In this document: in pieces, positions 7,071 through 13,556 of the stretch | Numbering within the stretch: the first letter of the stretch is position 1 | Layout: each line of letters starts with the position of its first letter | Assembly: GCA_023436075.1 (NCBI GenBank) | Contig: JAEZKS010000297.1 | Coordinates: 1 to 19,517 of the forward strand | From: Methanobacteriota archaeon | Lineage (GTDB): Archaea > Halobacteriota > Methanocellia > Methanocellales > Methanocellaceae | Length of the DNA: 19,517 nucleotides | Reading direction: 5' to 3' | Program-made: the position numbers and the translations under genes | Notes under the pieces: model-generated | What the model saw: only the letters and a program-made list of their open reading frames with translations | What the model was told of the DNA's origin: nothing | Database searches by the model: none

Positions 7071-7111
7071 TCAGGATGTCACCGGCTATCAAATACGAAG
7101 TGGCATCCTGA
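7071..7111 (+). terminator. Stem-loop after the superoxide reductase gene
   Basis: TCAGGATGTCAC (7071-7082) pairs with GTGGCATCCTGA (7100-7111), 12 pairs including one G-U, with a 17-base loop and followed by ATTTTAAC and further T-rich sequence. It begins eight bases after the stop codon, so it is a plausible transcript end, although such hairpins are less standard in archaea than T-tracts alone. Confidence 0.5.
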
Positions 7112-7153
7112 ATTTTAACATTCCCATTTTTCAGAACTGGAAATTGTAAAAAT

Positions 7154-7163
7154 CGTTATATAG
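7154..7163 (+). promoter_or_regulatory. TATA box of the ChrB-like/MFS operon
   Basis: CGTTATATAG is an archaeal TATA element whose centre lies about 29 bases before the ATG at 7188. It therefore supports that start over the ATG at 7176 and predicts a leaderless message. Confidence 0.5.
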
Positions 7164-7187
7164 CTGATGTAACAAATGTTGCAGATC

Positions 7188-7745
7188 ATGGGTAACCAAG
7201 ATTGGCTCCTGCTCCTCGTACAGCTCCCATCCACACCGTCGAGCCTGCGGGTCGCTGTCTGGAGGCGCATGCGTGCGGCGGGCGCTATCATCCTGAACAA
7301 TGGCGCATGGACATTGCCGCAATCCCCTAAAAACGAGGAGCTCGTGAATGATTGCCTCGCGTACGTGAAGTCCCAGAACGGTAAGGGGATTATAGTGACG
7401 GGTAAAGCGCATGGCGACGAATCGGACGATGAGATCATCAGGATGTTCGTCGAAAGCGTAGATGAAGAGTATGCCGAGTTCTGTGAGCGTTGCCACGCAA
7501 TGTCCGAGGAGATCGGTAAAGAGTCAGCACAGGAAAAATTCACTTTTGCTGAGCTGGACGAGAACGAGGAAGAACTGCAGAAGCTGACAAGCTGGCTACG
7601 CAAAATCAGGTCTCGCGATTTCTTTGGCGGGCGTAATGCGAGCGAAGCGATAGCAGCTCTCGAATGCTGCCGCCAGGAGTTGCAGGCTTTCGAGAAAGAG
7701 GTATACGAGAAGGAAGGACTCGAAGAGCTAGGGAGTAGCCATTAG
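7188..7745 (+). CDS. ChrB N-terminal-domain protein
   Basis: The protein (185 residues from 7188; 189 from the in-frame ATG at 7176) resembles the N-terminal domain of ChrB, the regulator or accessory protein of chromate resistance. The diagnostic opening is present: WLLLLVQLPSTPSSLRVAVWRRMRAAGAIILNNGAWTLP, given here as consecutive parts WLLLLVQLPSTPS, SLRVAVWRRMRAAG and AIILNNGAWTLP. It is followed by a charged helical half with EKFTFAELDENEEELQKL and WLRKIRSRDFF. No ChrB C-terminal domain follows. It is ten to nineteen bases upstream of an MFS transporter, so the two form an operon, probably efflux plus an accessory or sensor protein. The substrate is unknown; chromate is only suggested by the family name. 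The start was chosen from TATA spacing. Confidence 0.75.
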   Translation: MGNQDWLLLLVQLPSTPSSLRVAVWRRMRAAGAIILNNGAWTLPQSPKNEELVNDCLAYVKSQNGKGIIVTGKAHGDESDDEIIRMFVESVDEEYAEFCERCHAMSEEIGKESAQEKFTFAELDENEEELQKLTSWLRKIRSRDFFGGRNASEAIAALECCRQELQAFEKEVYEKEGLEELGSSH

Positions 7746-7764
7746 TTCCACAGGGATGTTAGCG

Positions 7765-8970
7765 ATGGCAACAGATACATCAAAATTATCTAAAAACCGG
7801 CTGATGCTCTTTCTGATTATCCTGAGCTTCGCCGGCTTTGTCACGTCGTTCGGCGCGCACATCATCGCGGTCAACCTGCCGGTCTATGCGAAAGAGGCGG
7901 GCACCGGGTTCCTGGGCATCGGCATCCTCATAGCGCTGTACGACCTCGCCGAGGTCTTTGCCAAGCCTGTTTTCGGCTTCATCGCCGACCGCAAAGGCAT
8001 GAAGGCGACGATGATCGCCGGCCTGCTGCTGTTCTCGCTGTCGTCGCTGCTGTTCATCTTCATCGACCCGCAGATGCTGTTCGGGGTCCGTTTGCTGCAA
8101 GGAATGGGAGCGGCCGCGTTCTCAGTGGCGTCCATGTCGATGGTCGCCGAGTACTTCAAGGATGACATGGCGGGGCCGATGGGCATCTACAACGCCATCA
8201 AAGGCCTGGGGTACGTGATCAGCCCGGTGATCGGCGGTGCCATCGTATTCTACGCGGACTTCGCCAGCCTGTTCATAGCCTGCTTCATCGTCGGCATCGC
8301 GGTGACGGGGCTGGCATTGCTCACCCGTGATACGGGCAGGGGCGATTTCGACGACGATGACGAGGACATCAAGCGACTCCTCGCCTCGTTCGGCGACCGG
8401 AAGTACCTGCCGTGGTACCTGCTGACGACGGTGAACATGATGTTCATGGGCATCCTGTTCGGCTTCCTGCCCGTCCATCTCAACTCCTCGGGCTTCAACC
8501 CGATGGATGCCGGGCTGGCGATGGCTGCAGTTGCCGTAGCGTTCCTGATCATTCAGCCGCTCTCCGGCCGGATCGCAAAAGCCGCGGGGTTCCGGACGAC
8601 TATCTACGCAGGTATCGTGGCTGAAGCAATTTTCCTCATCGCCATACCCTTTACTGGCGGCTGGACGGCAATCATCGTGGCAATGGCAGACGCTGCTGGC
8701 ATCGGCATTGTCTGGACGCTTAGCTCGGTAGCCGTCGCGAAAGCGGCCGAAGGTCGGAATCTGGGGCTGGCCCTGGGCAACCTGGGCTCGTACAAGGAGA
8801 TCGGCGATATGGCCGGGCCACTGACAATTGGCATTCTGGCGCAATTCATTTCGCTCACAGCAGGCTTCGTGCTCTGCGGGCTGCTGGGACTAGTCGCGCT
8901 GCTGCCGATCGTTGCATCTATAAGGAAAAGAAAGGCGAGCGTTGCCGTAGAGGCAACGCCTGTAAAATAA
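7765..8970 (+). CDS. Major facilitator superfamily transporter
   Basis: About 401 residues form twelve hydrophobic segments in two halves. They are separated by a cytoplasmic loop with an acidic stretch (GDFDDDDEDIKRLL) near the middle. The MFS motif A between helices 2 and 3 reads GFIADRKGMKAT. It would be a proton-linked efflux or uptake carrier in the membrane; the substrate cannot be told from sequence. The gene directly follows the ChrB-like gene, and this pairing suggests export of a toxic compound. I chose ATG 7765, with GGGATG (7753-7758) as a possible ribosome site; ATG 7756 is three codons upstream in frame. A perfect hairpin overlaps the last codons. Confidence 0.9.
   Translation: MATDTSKLSKNRLMLFLIILSFAGFVTSFGAHIIAVNLPVYAKEAGTGFLGIGILIALYDLAEVFAKPVFGFIADRKGMKATMIAGLLLFSLSSLLFIFIDPQMLFGVRLLQGMGAAAFSVASMSMVAEYFKDDMAGPMGIYNAIKGLGYVISPVIGGAIVFYADFASLFIACFIVGIAVTGLALLTRDTGRGDFDDDDEDIKRLLASFGDRKYLPWYLLTTVNMMFMGILFGFLPVHLNSSGFNPMDAGLAMAAVAVAFLIIQPLSGRIAKAAGFRTTIYAGIVAEAIFLIAIPFTGGWTAIIVAMADAAGIGIVWTLSSVAVAKAAEGRNLGLALGNLGSYKEIGDMAGPLTIGILAQFISLTAGFVLCGLLGLVALLPIVASIRKRKASVAVEATPVK
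8939..8959. terminator. Perfect 8-bp hairpin between convergent genes
   Basis: GCGTTGCC (8939-8946) and GGCAACGC (8952-8959) form a perfect stem with loop GTAGA in the last codons of the MFS gene, where it meets the convergent GTPase gene. It may mark transcript ends for one or both genes. Confidence 0.35.
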
Positions 8971-9001
8971 GTTGCCGGGATATCCAGGCAAGTATCAAAT
9001 T

Positions 9002-10198
9002 TTACTTTGTCGATACAATTTTAATTATATCGTTGTTCTGCAACTCGTGCTTGTCGCCGAGCCTCATCTTCGTCCGCGCGTTGATGCCGAACAGGAACGA
9101 CTCGCCGATCTGTGTGTGTACCTTGAAGGCAAGATCTCTCGGCGTGGAGCCCTTTTTCACCAAAAACGCGTCCGGGAACACGACGCCGTTCTTGTCGGAG
9201 AAGTGCGTCTCATCCTCGACCGGATAGGCGATGATGTAGTTCAGCAAGTCGAACACGACGACGTTCATACACTGCTGTATTCCAGTGCCGCCGTACTTGT
9301 GCATGAACTCCTTGATCTTGTCGAGCGCGGCTTTCTGTGGCGGGCTGAGCTTGGCCGGATCGCGGATGGTGAAGTCCTTGTCGCCCGGCAGGTAGTCGAT
9401 CAGGTTGTTCTTGGCTGCCATCCGAAGTACCAGTTCGTAGCCCGCGCTGCAGTAGACAACCTTGTAGCCCTGTGCTTCGAGGCCCTTGAGCTTTTCGAGG
9501 AACTGCGGGGGAGCGATGTCTGCCTTGTTTGCCGCGATGACCAGCGGCTTGCTGACACGACGCATCGTGTCCGATAGCTTCACCATGTCCTCCTCGGTCC
9601 AGTTGACCAGCGGCTTGCCCTCGATGCCCAGCTCGAGCATCGCCGTCCGCACCATGTTCTCGTCGATGCCCAGTCCGGCGAACTGCTCCGCCAGCGCGAC
9701 CTCAGGCTTCCCGCCGCCCGCGGCGCCAGTCTTCTTGGCAATCTTCATCCAGTTGTTGTTCAGGATGCCGAACATCCACATGGTGATCTCGTTCTCCAGG
9801 AACTTGATGTCATCCAACGGGTCATGAGAGCCGACGGGCACTACGTTGCCCTCGATGTCGGTGCCGCCGGATGCATCTATCACGTGGATAACCGCCTGTG
9901 CCTGGCGCATGTCGTCAAGGAACTTGTTGCCAAGGCCTTTGCCCTTGTGCGCTTCCGGCACCAGGCCCGCGACGTCCAGCAGCTCAATATGAGTGAACCG
10001 CTCTCCGTTGGTGCACTTCGTGCAGTCGACCTTGAGCTCGGCCGAGGGACACCTCGACCGCACGTACGACACGCCGAGGTTCGGCTTGATAGTCGTGAAC
10101 GGATAGTTGGCGATCTCCACATCGGCGAGCGTGGCCGCCTTGAAGAAAGTGGACTTCCCGGCATTGGGCTTTCCGGCCAGAGCGATCATTATGGTCAT
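9002..10198 (-). CDS. Archaeal YchF/Obg-related GTPase with TGS domain
   Basis: The 398-residue protein carries the GTPase motifs G1 GKPNAGKS (9-16), the YPFTTIKPN switch (32-40), G3 DVAG in LLDVAGLVPEAHKGKGLG and G4 NKAD in VIAANKAD. It ends with a TGS domain (about the last 70 residues, VVFPDAFLVKKG through LQNNDIIKIVS). Bacterial and eukaryotic YchF/OLA1 have NxxE and prefer ATP, whereas NKxD here predicts GTP, as in the archaeal branch. Relatives bind ribosomes; the exact role is unsettled. The start at 10198 precedes the conserved MIALAGKPNAGKS; the open frame extends to 10366 but that segment is promoter DNA. The gene is convergent with the MFS gene and divergent from tRNA-Leu. Confidence 0.93.
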   Translation of the reverse strand: MTIMIALAGKPNAGKSTFFKAATLADVEIANYPFTTIKPNLGVSYVRSRCPSAELKVDCTKCTNGERFTHIELLDVAGLVPEAHKGKGLGNKFLDDMRQAQAVIHVIDASGGTDIEGNVVPVGSHDPLDDIKFLENEITMWMFGILNNNWMKIAKKTGAAGGGKPEVALAEQFAGLGIDENMVRTAMLELGIEGKPLVNWTEEDMVKLSDTMRRVSKPLVIAANKADIAPPQFLEKLKGLEAQGYKVVYCSAGYELVLRMAAKNNLIDYLPGDKDFTIRDPAKLSPPQKAALDKIKEFMHKYGGTGIQQCMNVVVFDLLNYIIAYPVEDETHFSDKNGVVFPDAFLVKKGSTPRDLAFKVHTQIGESFLFGINARTKMRLGDKHELQNNDIIKIVSTK

Positions 10199-10240
10199 GA
10201 TAAGCAACTTCTGTCGAACTATTAATGAAACATGGGCACA

Positions 10241-10250
10241 GATATAATTT
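10241..10250 (-). promoter_or_regulatory. TATA box of the TGS GTPase gene
   Basis: AAATTATATC on the minus strand lies about 47 bases before the ATG at 10198, predicting a leader of about 20 bases. Confidence 0.45.
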
Positions 10251-10306
10251 TGGTTGGGAGGCTGCGCAGTTATTGAACACGGCCGGAAGACGACGTTTTC
10301 TTTTCG

Positions 10307-10325
10307 CCGAAAAGATTTAAATACT
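10307..10325 (+). promoter_or_regulatory. BRE and TATA box of the tRNA-Leu gene
   Basis: CCGAAAAGATTTAAATACT fits an archaeal purine-rich BRE followed by TATA (TTTAAATA at 10316-10323). Transcription would start near 10347, about 40 bases before the tRNA 5' end, leaving a leader to be removed by RNase P. Confidence 0.65.
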
Positions 10326-10385
10326 ATGTAAAGCGTATAATGGCTTCGCTGTGACACACTGGCCACAGATGACCGTTTTCAACAC

Positions 10386-10470
10386 GCAGGGGTTGCCAAG
10401 CCAGGTCAAAGGCGCAGGATTCAGGGTCCTGTATCGTAGGATTTCGCGAGTTCGAATCTCGTCCCCTGCA
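10386..10470 (+). tRNA. tRNA-Leu (anticodon CAG)
   Basis: This is a complete type II tRNA. The acceptor stem GCAGGGG (10386-10392) pairs with CCCCTGC (10463-10469), with discriminator A at 10470. The anticodon stem CAGGA/TCCTG (10415-10419/10427-10431) holds loop TTCAGGG with anticodon CAG at 10422-10424, which reads CUG codons. A 14-base variable arm (10432-10445) is typical of leucine tRNAs. The T arm is GCGAG, loop TTCGAAT, CTCGT. CCA is not encoded and no intron is seen. Its promoter is at 10307-10325. Confidence 0.97.
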
Positions 10471-10491
10471 CTAAAAATTTTGAGGGTTCCC

Positions 10492-10514
10492 GGGGAGCTT
10501 TTTCAAAAGCCCCC
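10492..10514 (+). terminator. Hairpin downstream of tRNA-Leu
   Basis: GGGGAGCTTTT (10492-10502) can pair with AAAAGCCCCC (10505-10514), with one bulged A and a two-base loop. Positioned 22 bases after the tRNA, it may be a transcript-end signal; the T-run lies within the stem. An earlier candidate end is the CTAAAAATTTT just after the tRNA. Confidence 0.35.
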
Positions 10515-10553
10515 TGGATCTCGACACTAACACATGTGCCGAAGACACCAATT

Positions 10554-11033
10554 TTAAGGATCGTTTTGGAAGAGTGCAAGGGGAACCTTGAGCGATAACA
10601 CGATGGCCCGTGCGCCGGCCTCGCACGCGTCTATGAGAAATCGAGCATGGCATGCGACGATTGCCCGGCCATTCATCACGTCGATGCAGAGACGGTCATG
10701 CAAAGACTGCCAGGTCACCGGGGCTGCAAATATTTGCCGCTGATTTTGGAGATCACCAGGAACTCCTGCGCGTCGTCGATGCCCGTCAGTTCCGGCCCCC
10801 GCCAGCTCGGGCCATGCCGCGCTGACCTCACAGCAATCCAGCCCTTTCCGAGCGGCCAGCTCTCGTAGGCCAGCGACGGCTTCTTCAAGTTCTGCTGTCA
10901 AAGGAATGGCAACGATGTCTCTGTCCAGCAGATAATAGGCTTTCATGTCCCCGTAGCGATGACGGATATACGTGAATAGCTGTGCCGCAGACATCGGGCG
11001 GTCGTCATAAATGAGGTTGCACGCCATGGCCAT
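10554..11033 (-). CDS. Unknown protein, probably frameshifted in a C5 tract
   Basis: I do not recognise this family. The start ATG at 11033 shares one base (TGATG) with the stop of the preceding gene, so it is the last gene of a three-gene operon. The first about 80 residues look protein-like (LFTYIRHRYGDMKAYYLLDR, then ELEEAVAGLRELAARKG). After the run of five C at 10796-10800 (plus strand), the open frame turns into arginine- and glutamine-rich nonsense-like sequence. The frame shifted by one base instead reads PELTGIDDAQEFLVISKISG and stops at 10715. Removing one base from the C5 tract would give a smooth protein of about 105 residues. A mutation, a sequencing error or programmed slippage are all possible. 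The remainder to 10554 is probably not coding. Confidence 0.5.
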   Translation of the reverse strand: MAMACNLIYDDRPMSAAQLFTYIRHRYGDMKAYYLLDRDIVAIPLTAELEEAVAGLRELAARKGLDCCEVSAAWPELAGAGTDGHRRRAGVPGDLQNQRQIFAAPVTWQSLHDRLCIDVMNGRAIVACHARFLIDACEAGARAIVLSLKVPLALFQNDP

Positions 11034-11524
11034 CAGCCCTGGTCGCTTTTTAGCTCGAGTGTGTAGAGGAAATCTTCCGAGCGCAGGTATTTGATCGCTA
11101 TGGTCACGGGGTTCTTGCCTTCGCCGTACTCGTAGTTCGGGTATATGCCACCGTCCTCGAAGCGGAACATGCCCGCGGCCAGCATCTCTTCGAGCGCGCC
11201 GCCTTCAAGGCATTCCTTATGGAACCCCCAGTTGACGAAGGGAAAGTGCTTCTCCCGGAAAAATGGAACCAGGTCTTTCCGATCGATATACCGGTCACAG
11301 ATTAGACAGCGCACCTTAGGCAGATAGCTCTCGCTGGAGAGAAAAACGCTGCCGTCGGCGACGGAGAGAGCACCTTCGCCGGCCATTTCTTCGAGAAGGC
11401 CGGATGAGCCACCTTCTGACTCGATCAGGCGGATCACTTCTGCTTCGTCCGCTATGTGGCCTTTCTTTGCCCGGATGAAGTCCAGGACTTTTTCGCGGAG
11501 GCCTTCCGGGCCGTTTCCTGACAT
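11033..11524 (-). CDS. Unknown protein with winged-helix-like N-terminus and CCHC-type metal site
   Basis: This 163-residue protein matches no family I recognise. Residues about 6-65 (REKVLDFIRAKKGHIADEAE onward) have the helix-helix-wing pattern of a small winged helix. The middle contains C73-x2-C76, H93, H102 and C105 (CLICDRYIDRK, FREKHF, GFHKECL), a plausible zinc site. I chose the ATG at 11524 because GGTG lies just upstream; a GTG at 11530 is also in frame. It is the middle gene of an operon, 27 bases after the 109-residue protein and one base overlapping the next gene. A role in nucleic-acid binding or regulation is a guess. Confidence 0.7.
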   Translation of the reverse strand: MSGNGPEGLREKVLDFIRAKKGHIADEAEVIRLIESEGGSSGLLEEMAGEGALSVADGSVFLSSESYLPKVRCLICDRYIDRKDLVPFFREKHFPFVNWGFHKECLEGGALEEMLAAGMFRFEDGGIYPNYEYGEGKNPVTIAIKYLRSEDFLYTLELKSDQG

Positions 11525-11551
11525 AAACACCGCTCGCTGACGCCAGGACGC

Positions 11552-11881
11552 CTACAGGTCGTCGAGTCCAACATCGACAGCGTCTGCGTCGTCGTGCGCG
11601 CCGATGTCGTAGATCGTGTAGTTCGCATTGGTCAGCCGGTCAACGACCTCCGCCTTCATCTCGCGGGCGTCCTCGTCGTCGATGCACGTGATGGTGCCAT
11701 CGATGACCTGCCGGCGGCTGCACACGTCATAGAAGACCTCGTTGACCTCGATCTCTATGTGCCCGATCGAGAGACGCACGTCGCCGGGGAACGAATCCAT
11801 CTCCGTGGTGAAGCCCATCAGGTCGCCGAATATCTCGCCCGTGTCCGCGATCTGGAACTTCAGCATGATGTCCGTTAGCAT
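11552..11881 (-). CDS. Unknown small acidic protein
   Basis: About 109 residues, strongly acidic, with alternating strands (LKFQIADTGEIFGDLMGF, VRLSIGHIEIEVNEVFYDV) and an aspartate-rich tail ending DADAVDVGLDDL. No signal peptide, membrane segment or known motif is seen, and I do not recognise the family. The ATG at 11881 was chosen because a TATA-like element lies about 29 bases upstream, predicting a leaderless mRNA; ATG 11866 is an alternative. It opens the three-gene minus-strand operon that continues with the CCHC protein and the frameshifted gene, so the three probably act together. Confidence 0.65.
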   Translation of the reverse strand: MLTDIMLKFQIADTGEIFGDLMGFTTEMDSFPGDVRLSIGHIEIEVNEVFYDVCSRRQVIDGTITCIDDEDAREMKAEVVDRLTNANYTIYDIGAHDDADAVDVGLDDL

Positions 11882-11903
11882 AACGCTTTTATGTATGGCG
11901 CCT

Positions 11904-11915
11904 GACAATAAAGCG
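11904..11915 (-). promoter_or_regulatory. TATA-like element of the three-gene unknown operon
   Basis: CGCTTTATTGTC on the minus strand is centred about 29 bases before the ATG at 11881, as expected for an archaeal leaderless promoter. The match to a TATA consensus is moderate. Confidence 0.35.
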
Positions 11916-12019
11916 TTTTGCAATCGCGCCTGCCTGACCGGCCCAAAAACATATGTCTGCGGCCGACGAGATGATGATACTGGCGACACAGGCGCCCGAT
12001 GTTACCGGAGAGATGTACC

Positions 12020-12256
12020 ATGAAGCTGAAATACACAAACTTACTCGGGCTGCTCGCGATCTTAGGCACGGTCGCAGGCCTGGTGGGCATCGGCCTCTCC
12101 TACCCGATCAACCCGCTGCTGGCGATCCCGTTTGCGCTTCTTGCGCTATGCTCTTTTGTCATCTTCGTGAAGTTCGTGTACCATTTCCTCTATTATCATC
12201 CGCTGGGAGAGATACCGGACGATGAGGCCAAAGCTAGCTACCGAGATGACGATTAA
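12020..12256 (+). CDS. Small two-helix membrane protein
   Basis: The 78-residue product starts at ATG 12020, nine bases after GGAG at 12007-12010; an earlier in-frame ATG at 11999 would contain the ribosome site inside the gene. It has two hydrophobic helices: residues about 8-28 (LLGLLAILGTVAGLVGIGL) and about 34-56 (LLAIPFALLALCSFVIFVKF). A polar, acidic C-terminus follows (EIPDDEAKASYRDDD). No family is recognised. It diverges from the minus-strand operon at 11881 and is followed directly by the large palindrome at 12258, which may serve as its transcript end. Confidence 0.65.
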   Translation: MKLKYTNLLGLLAILGTVAGLVGIGLSYPINPLLAIPFALLALCSFVIFVKFVYHFLYYHPLGEIPDDEAKASYRDDD

Positions 12257-12257
12257 A

Positions 12258-12447
12258 AGGTCTCTGAGGTTTGCAAGAGGTCTCCGAGTTTCAACACAGA
12301 GGTCACAGAGGCTCCGGAGGACACACAGAGGACTTTAAAAAATATAGCTTGTTTCTGCCGTTTGTTAAAAATCCTCTGTGATACCTCGGTACCCTCGGTG
12401 ATCTCTGTGTTGAAGCTCGGAGACCTCTCGAAACCTCTGAAACCTCT
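12258..12447. repeat. Large imperfect palindrome, CACAGAGG family
   Basis: The left arm (12258-12341) and the right arm (12361-12447) are reverse complements over about 85 bases, roughly 80 percent by eye, around a 19-base centre. Matching words in both arms include GAGGTCTCCGAG and TTCAACACAGAG, each inverted on the right. The left arm reappears alone at 13471 and at 19435. The element fills the gap between the small membrane protein and the CPBP gene, which converge on it. A transcript would fold into a long hairpin. Reading through it gives spurious peptides such as NTEITEGTE, a known annotation artefact of such repeats. A MITE-like mobile element or a structured RNA are possible. Confidence 0.8.
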
Positions 12448-12500
12448 CTGAAGAGTTGTAACTCGGTGTCCTCTCGCCGACCTCATAGACCTCTGGAACC

Positions 12501-13388
12501 TCAAACGATGAACTGGGCGAAGATCGGCAGCGCTATGACCAGGTAAAGTCCCGCATGCGCCAGCACGGCCGGTAGCAGGCTTTTGTTTTTCACGGTCATC
12601 CATGCCAGCAGCAACCCCGCGAACCCGCAGACCACGAAAGTGGCAACCGAATACAGCGGATCCTGGTTGAGCATGTAAAGGAATGTAGCCGCATATGCGC
12701 CGAAAGCGAACGCCTGTATCACGAAGGCGCTCTTCTCTCCGGCCAGAGGCAGGAGGCGGGACAACAGCATTCCGCGGAACAGCAATTCTTCCGCGATGGC
12801 GCAGCAGGCGGCGAATGCGACCAGGCCGACGAGGACGAATGCAAGATTGGCCAGATCGGTGGCGCCAGAGCGGAAAATGACGTATGCTGCAGTCAGGGCG
12901 ACTGACGCGCCGAGCGTGGTTAGGCCGGCCCTCAGGCCTTCCTTGACGTTTCCGGCCTGGACGTAAATGTCAGAGAGCTTGCCCTTATCCATGTATAGCA
13001 GGGCCGCGACCAGCCCGGTGCCCACTACGAGGCTGACTAAGCCCACCAGGAGGAACCAGCTGAGATCGGGCGTTGCCAGCGCGAAGCCGAGGTAATCGAC
13101 TACGTACCATAGCATCGGAAGGATCGCCAGCACGAGAAATGCGTACGCCAGCTTCGTATAATATTGCTGGGTGGATCGGAACACGAAGACGATCACGCCG
13201 AACAGCGCGAAGTAGGCTATCTGGACGACAATGTCGCCGCGCTCGTATGACCCGCCCAGGATGAAACAAACGTACAGTAGTGACAGCATCACGGAGATCG
13301 TTAGCTCTGGCGGCAACTCATAGCGGCCGATCCTGATGCCGGCCGGTCGTCTTCTCGTCGACTTACGGACTCCTTTCATGGCGGTCAT
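12501..13388 (-). CDS. CPBP-family (CAAX-like) intramembrane protein, catalytic residues incomplete
   Basis: A 295-residue polytopic membrane protein with about eight hydrophobic helices. The C-terminal half matches the CPBP/Abi domain: the first motif AEELLFRG contains E200, E201 and R205. In active intramembrane proteases of this family a second motif FxxxH and a third HxxxN/D complete the metal site. Here the second reads FGAYA (F229 to A233, no His) and the third HAGLY (H278, no Asn/Asp). It may be a divergent or inactive member. The start at 13388 has GAGGT six bases upstream. The gene converges on the palindrome at 12258. Its substrate is unknown. Confidence 0.8.
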   Translation of the reverse strand: MTAMKGVRKSTRRRPAGIRIGRYELPPELTISVMLSLLYVCFILGGSYERGDIVVQIAYFALFGVIVFVFRSTQQYYTKLAYAFLVLAILPMLWYVVDYLGFALATPDLSWFLLVGLVSLVVGTGLVAALLYMDKGKLSDIYVQAGNVKEGLRAGLTTLGASVALTAAYVIFRSGATDLANLAFVLVGLVAFAACCAIAEELLFRGMLLSRLLPLAGEKSAFVIQAFAFGAYAATFLYMLNQDPLYSVATFVVCGFAGLLLAWMTVKNKSLLPAVLAHAGLYLVIALPIFAQFIV

Positions 13389-13470
13389 ACGGATACCTCA
13401 ACGCGAGCATGCCGTAAAAAGTTATCGCACGACAGCACGGCGAAGATAACGATGCTGCCGCGTTAATGTC

Positions 13471-13516
13471 TTAGAGGTCTCAGAGGTTGCACGAGGTCTC
13501 CGAGCTTCAACACAAA
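13471..13516 (+). repeat. Solitary arm of the CACAGAGG palindrome family
   Basis: About 46 bases (TTAGAGGTCTCAGAGG ... GAGGTCTCCGAG ... CTTCAACACA) match the left arm at 12258 and the copy at 19441. No inverted partner follows. It ends immediately before the TATA box of the HAD gene, so it may be a decayed palindrome or an upstream regulatory sequence. Confidence 0.7.
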
Positions 13517-13521
13517 CGGAA

Positions 13522-13530
13522 AGTATATTT
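13522..13530 (+). promoter_or_regulatory. TATA box of the HAD hydrolase gene
   Basis: AGTATATTT is centred about 31 bases before the ATG at 13557, predicting a nearly leaderless mRNA. The repeat arm at 13471-13516 abuts it on the upstream side. Confidence 0.5.
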
Positions 13531-13556
13531 TCTCAACATCTCGATTAATTCTCGAC

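Noticed and set aside
8122..8844. 240-residue minus-strand frame opposite the MFS gene
   Set aside because: It mirrors hydrophobic helices and MFS motif sequence of the plus strand and contains no recognisable domain.
10199..10366. N-terminal extension of the TGS GTPase frame
   Set aside because: It crosses the TATA box at 10241 and adds residues before the conserved MIALAGKPNAGKS start of the GTPase domain.
12253..12603. Minus-strand frame with NTEITEGTE
   Set aside because: It reads through the palindromic repeat; peptides of this type are a known artefact of such intergenic repeats.
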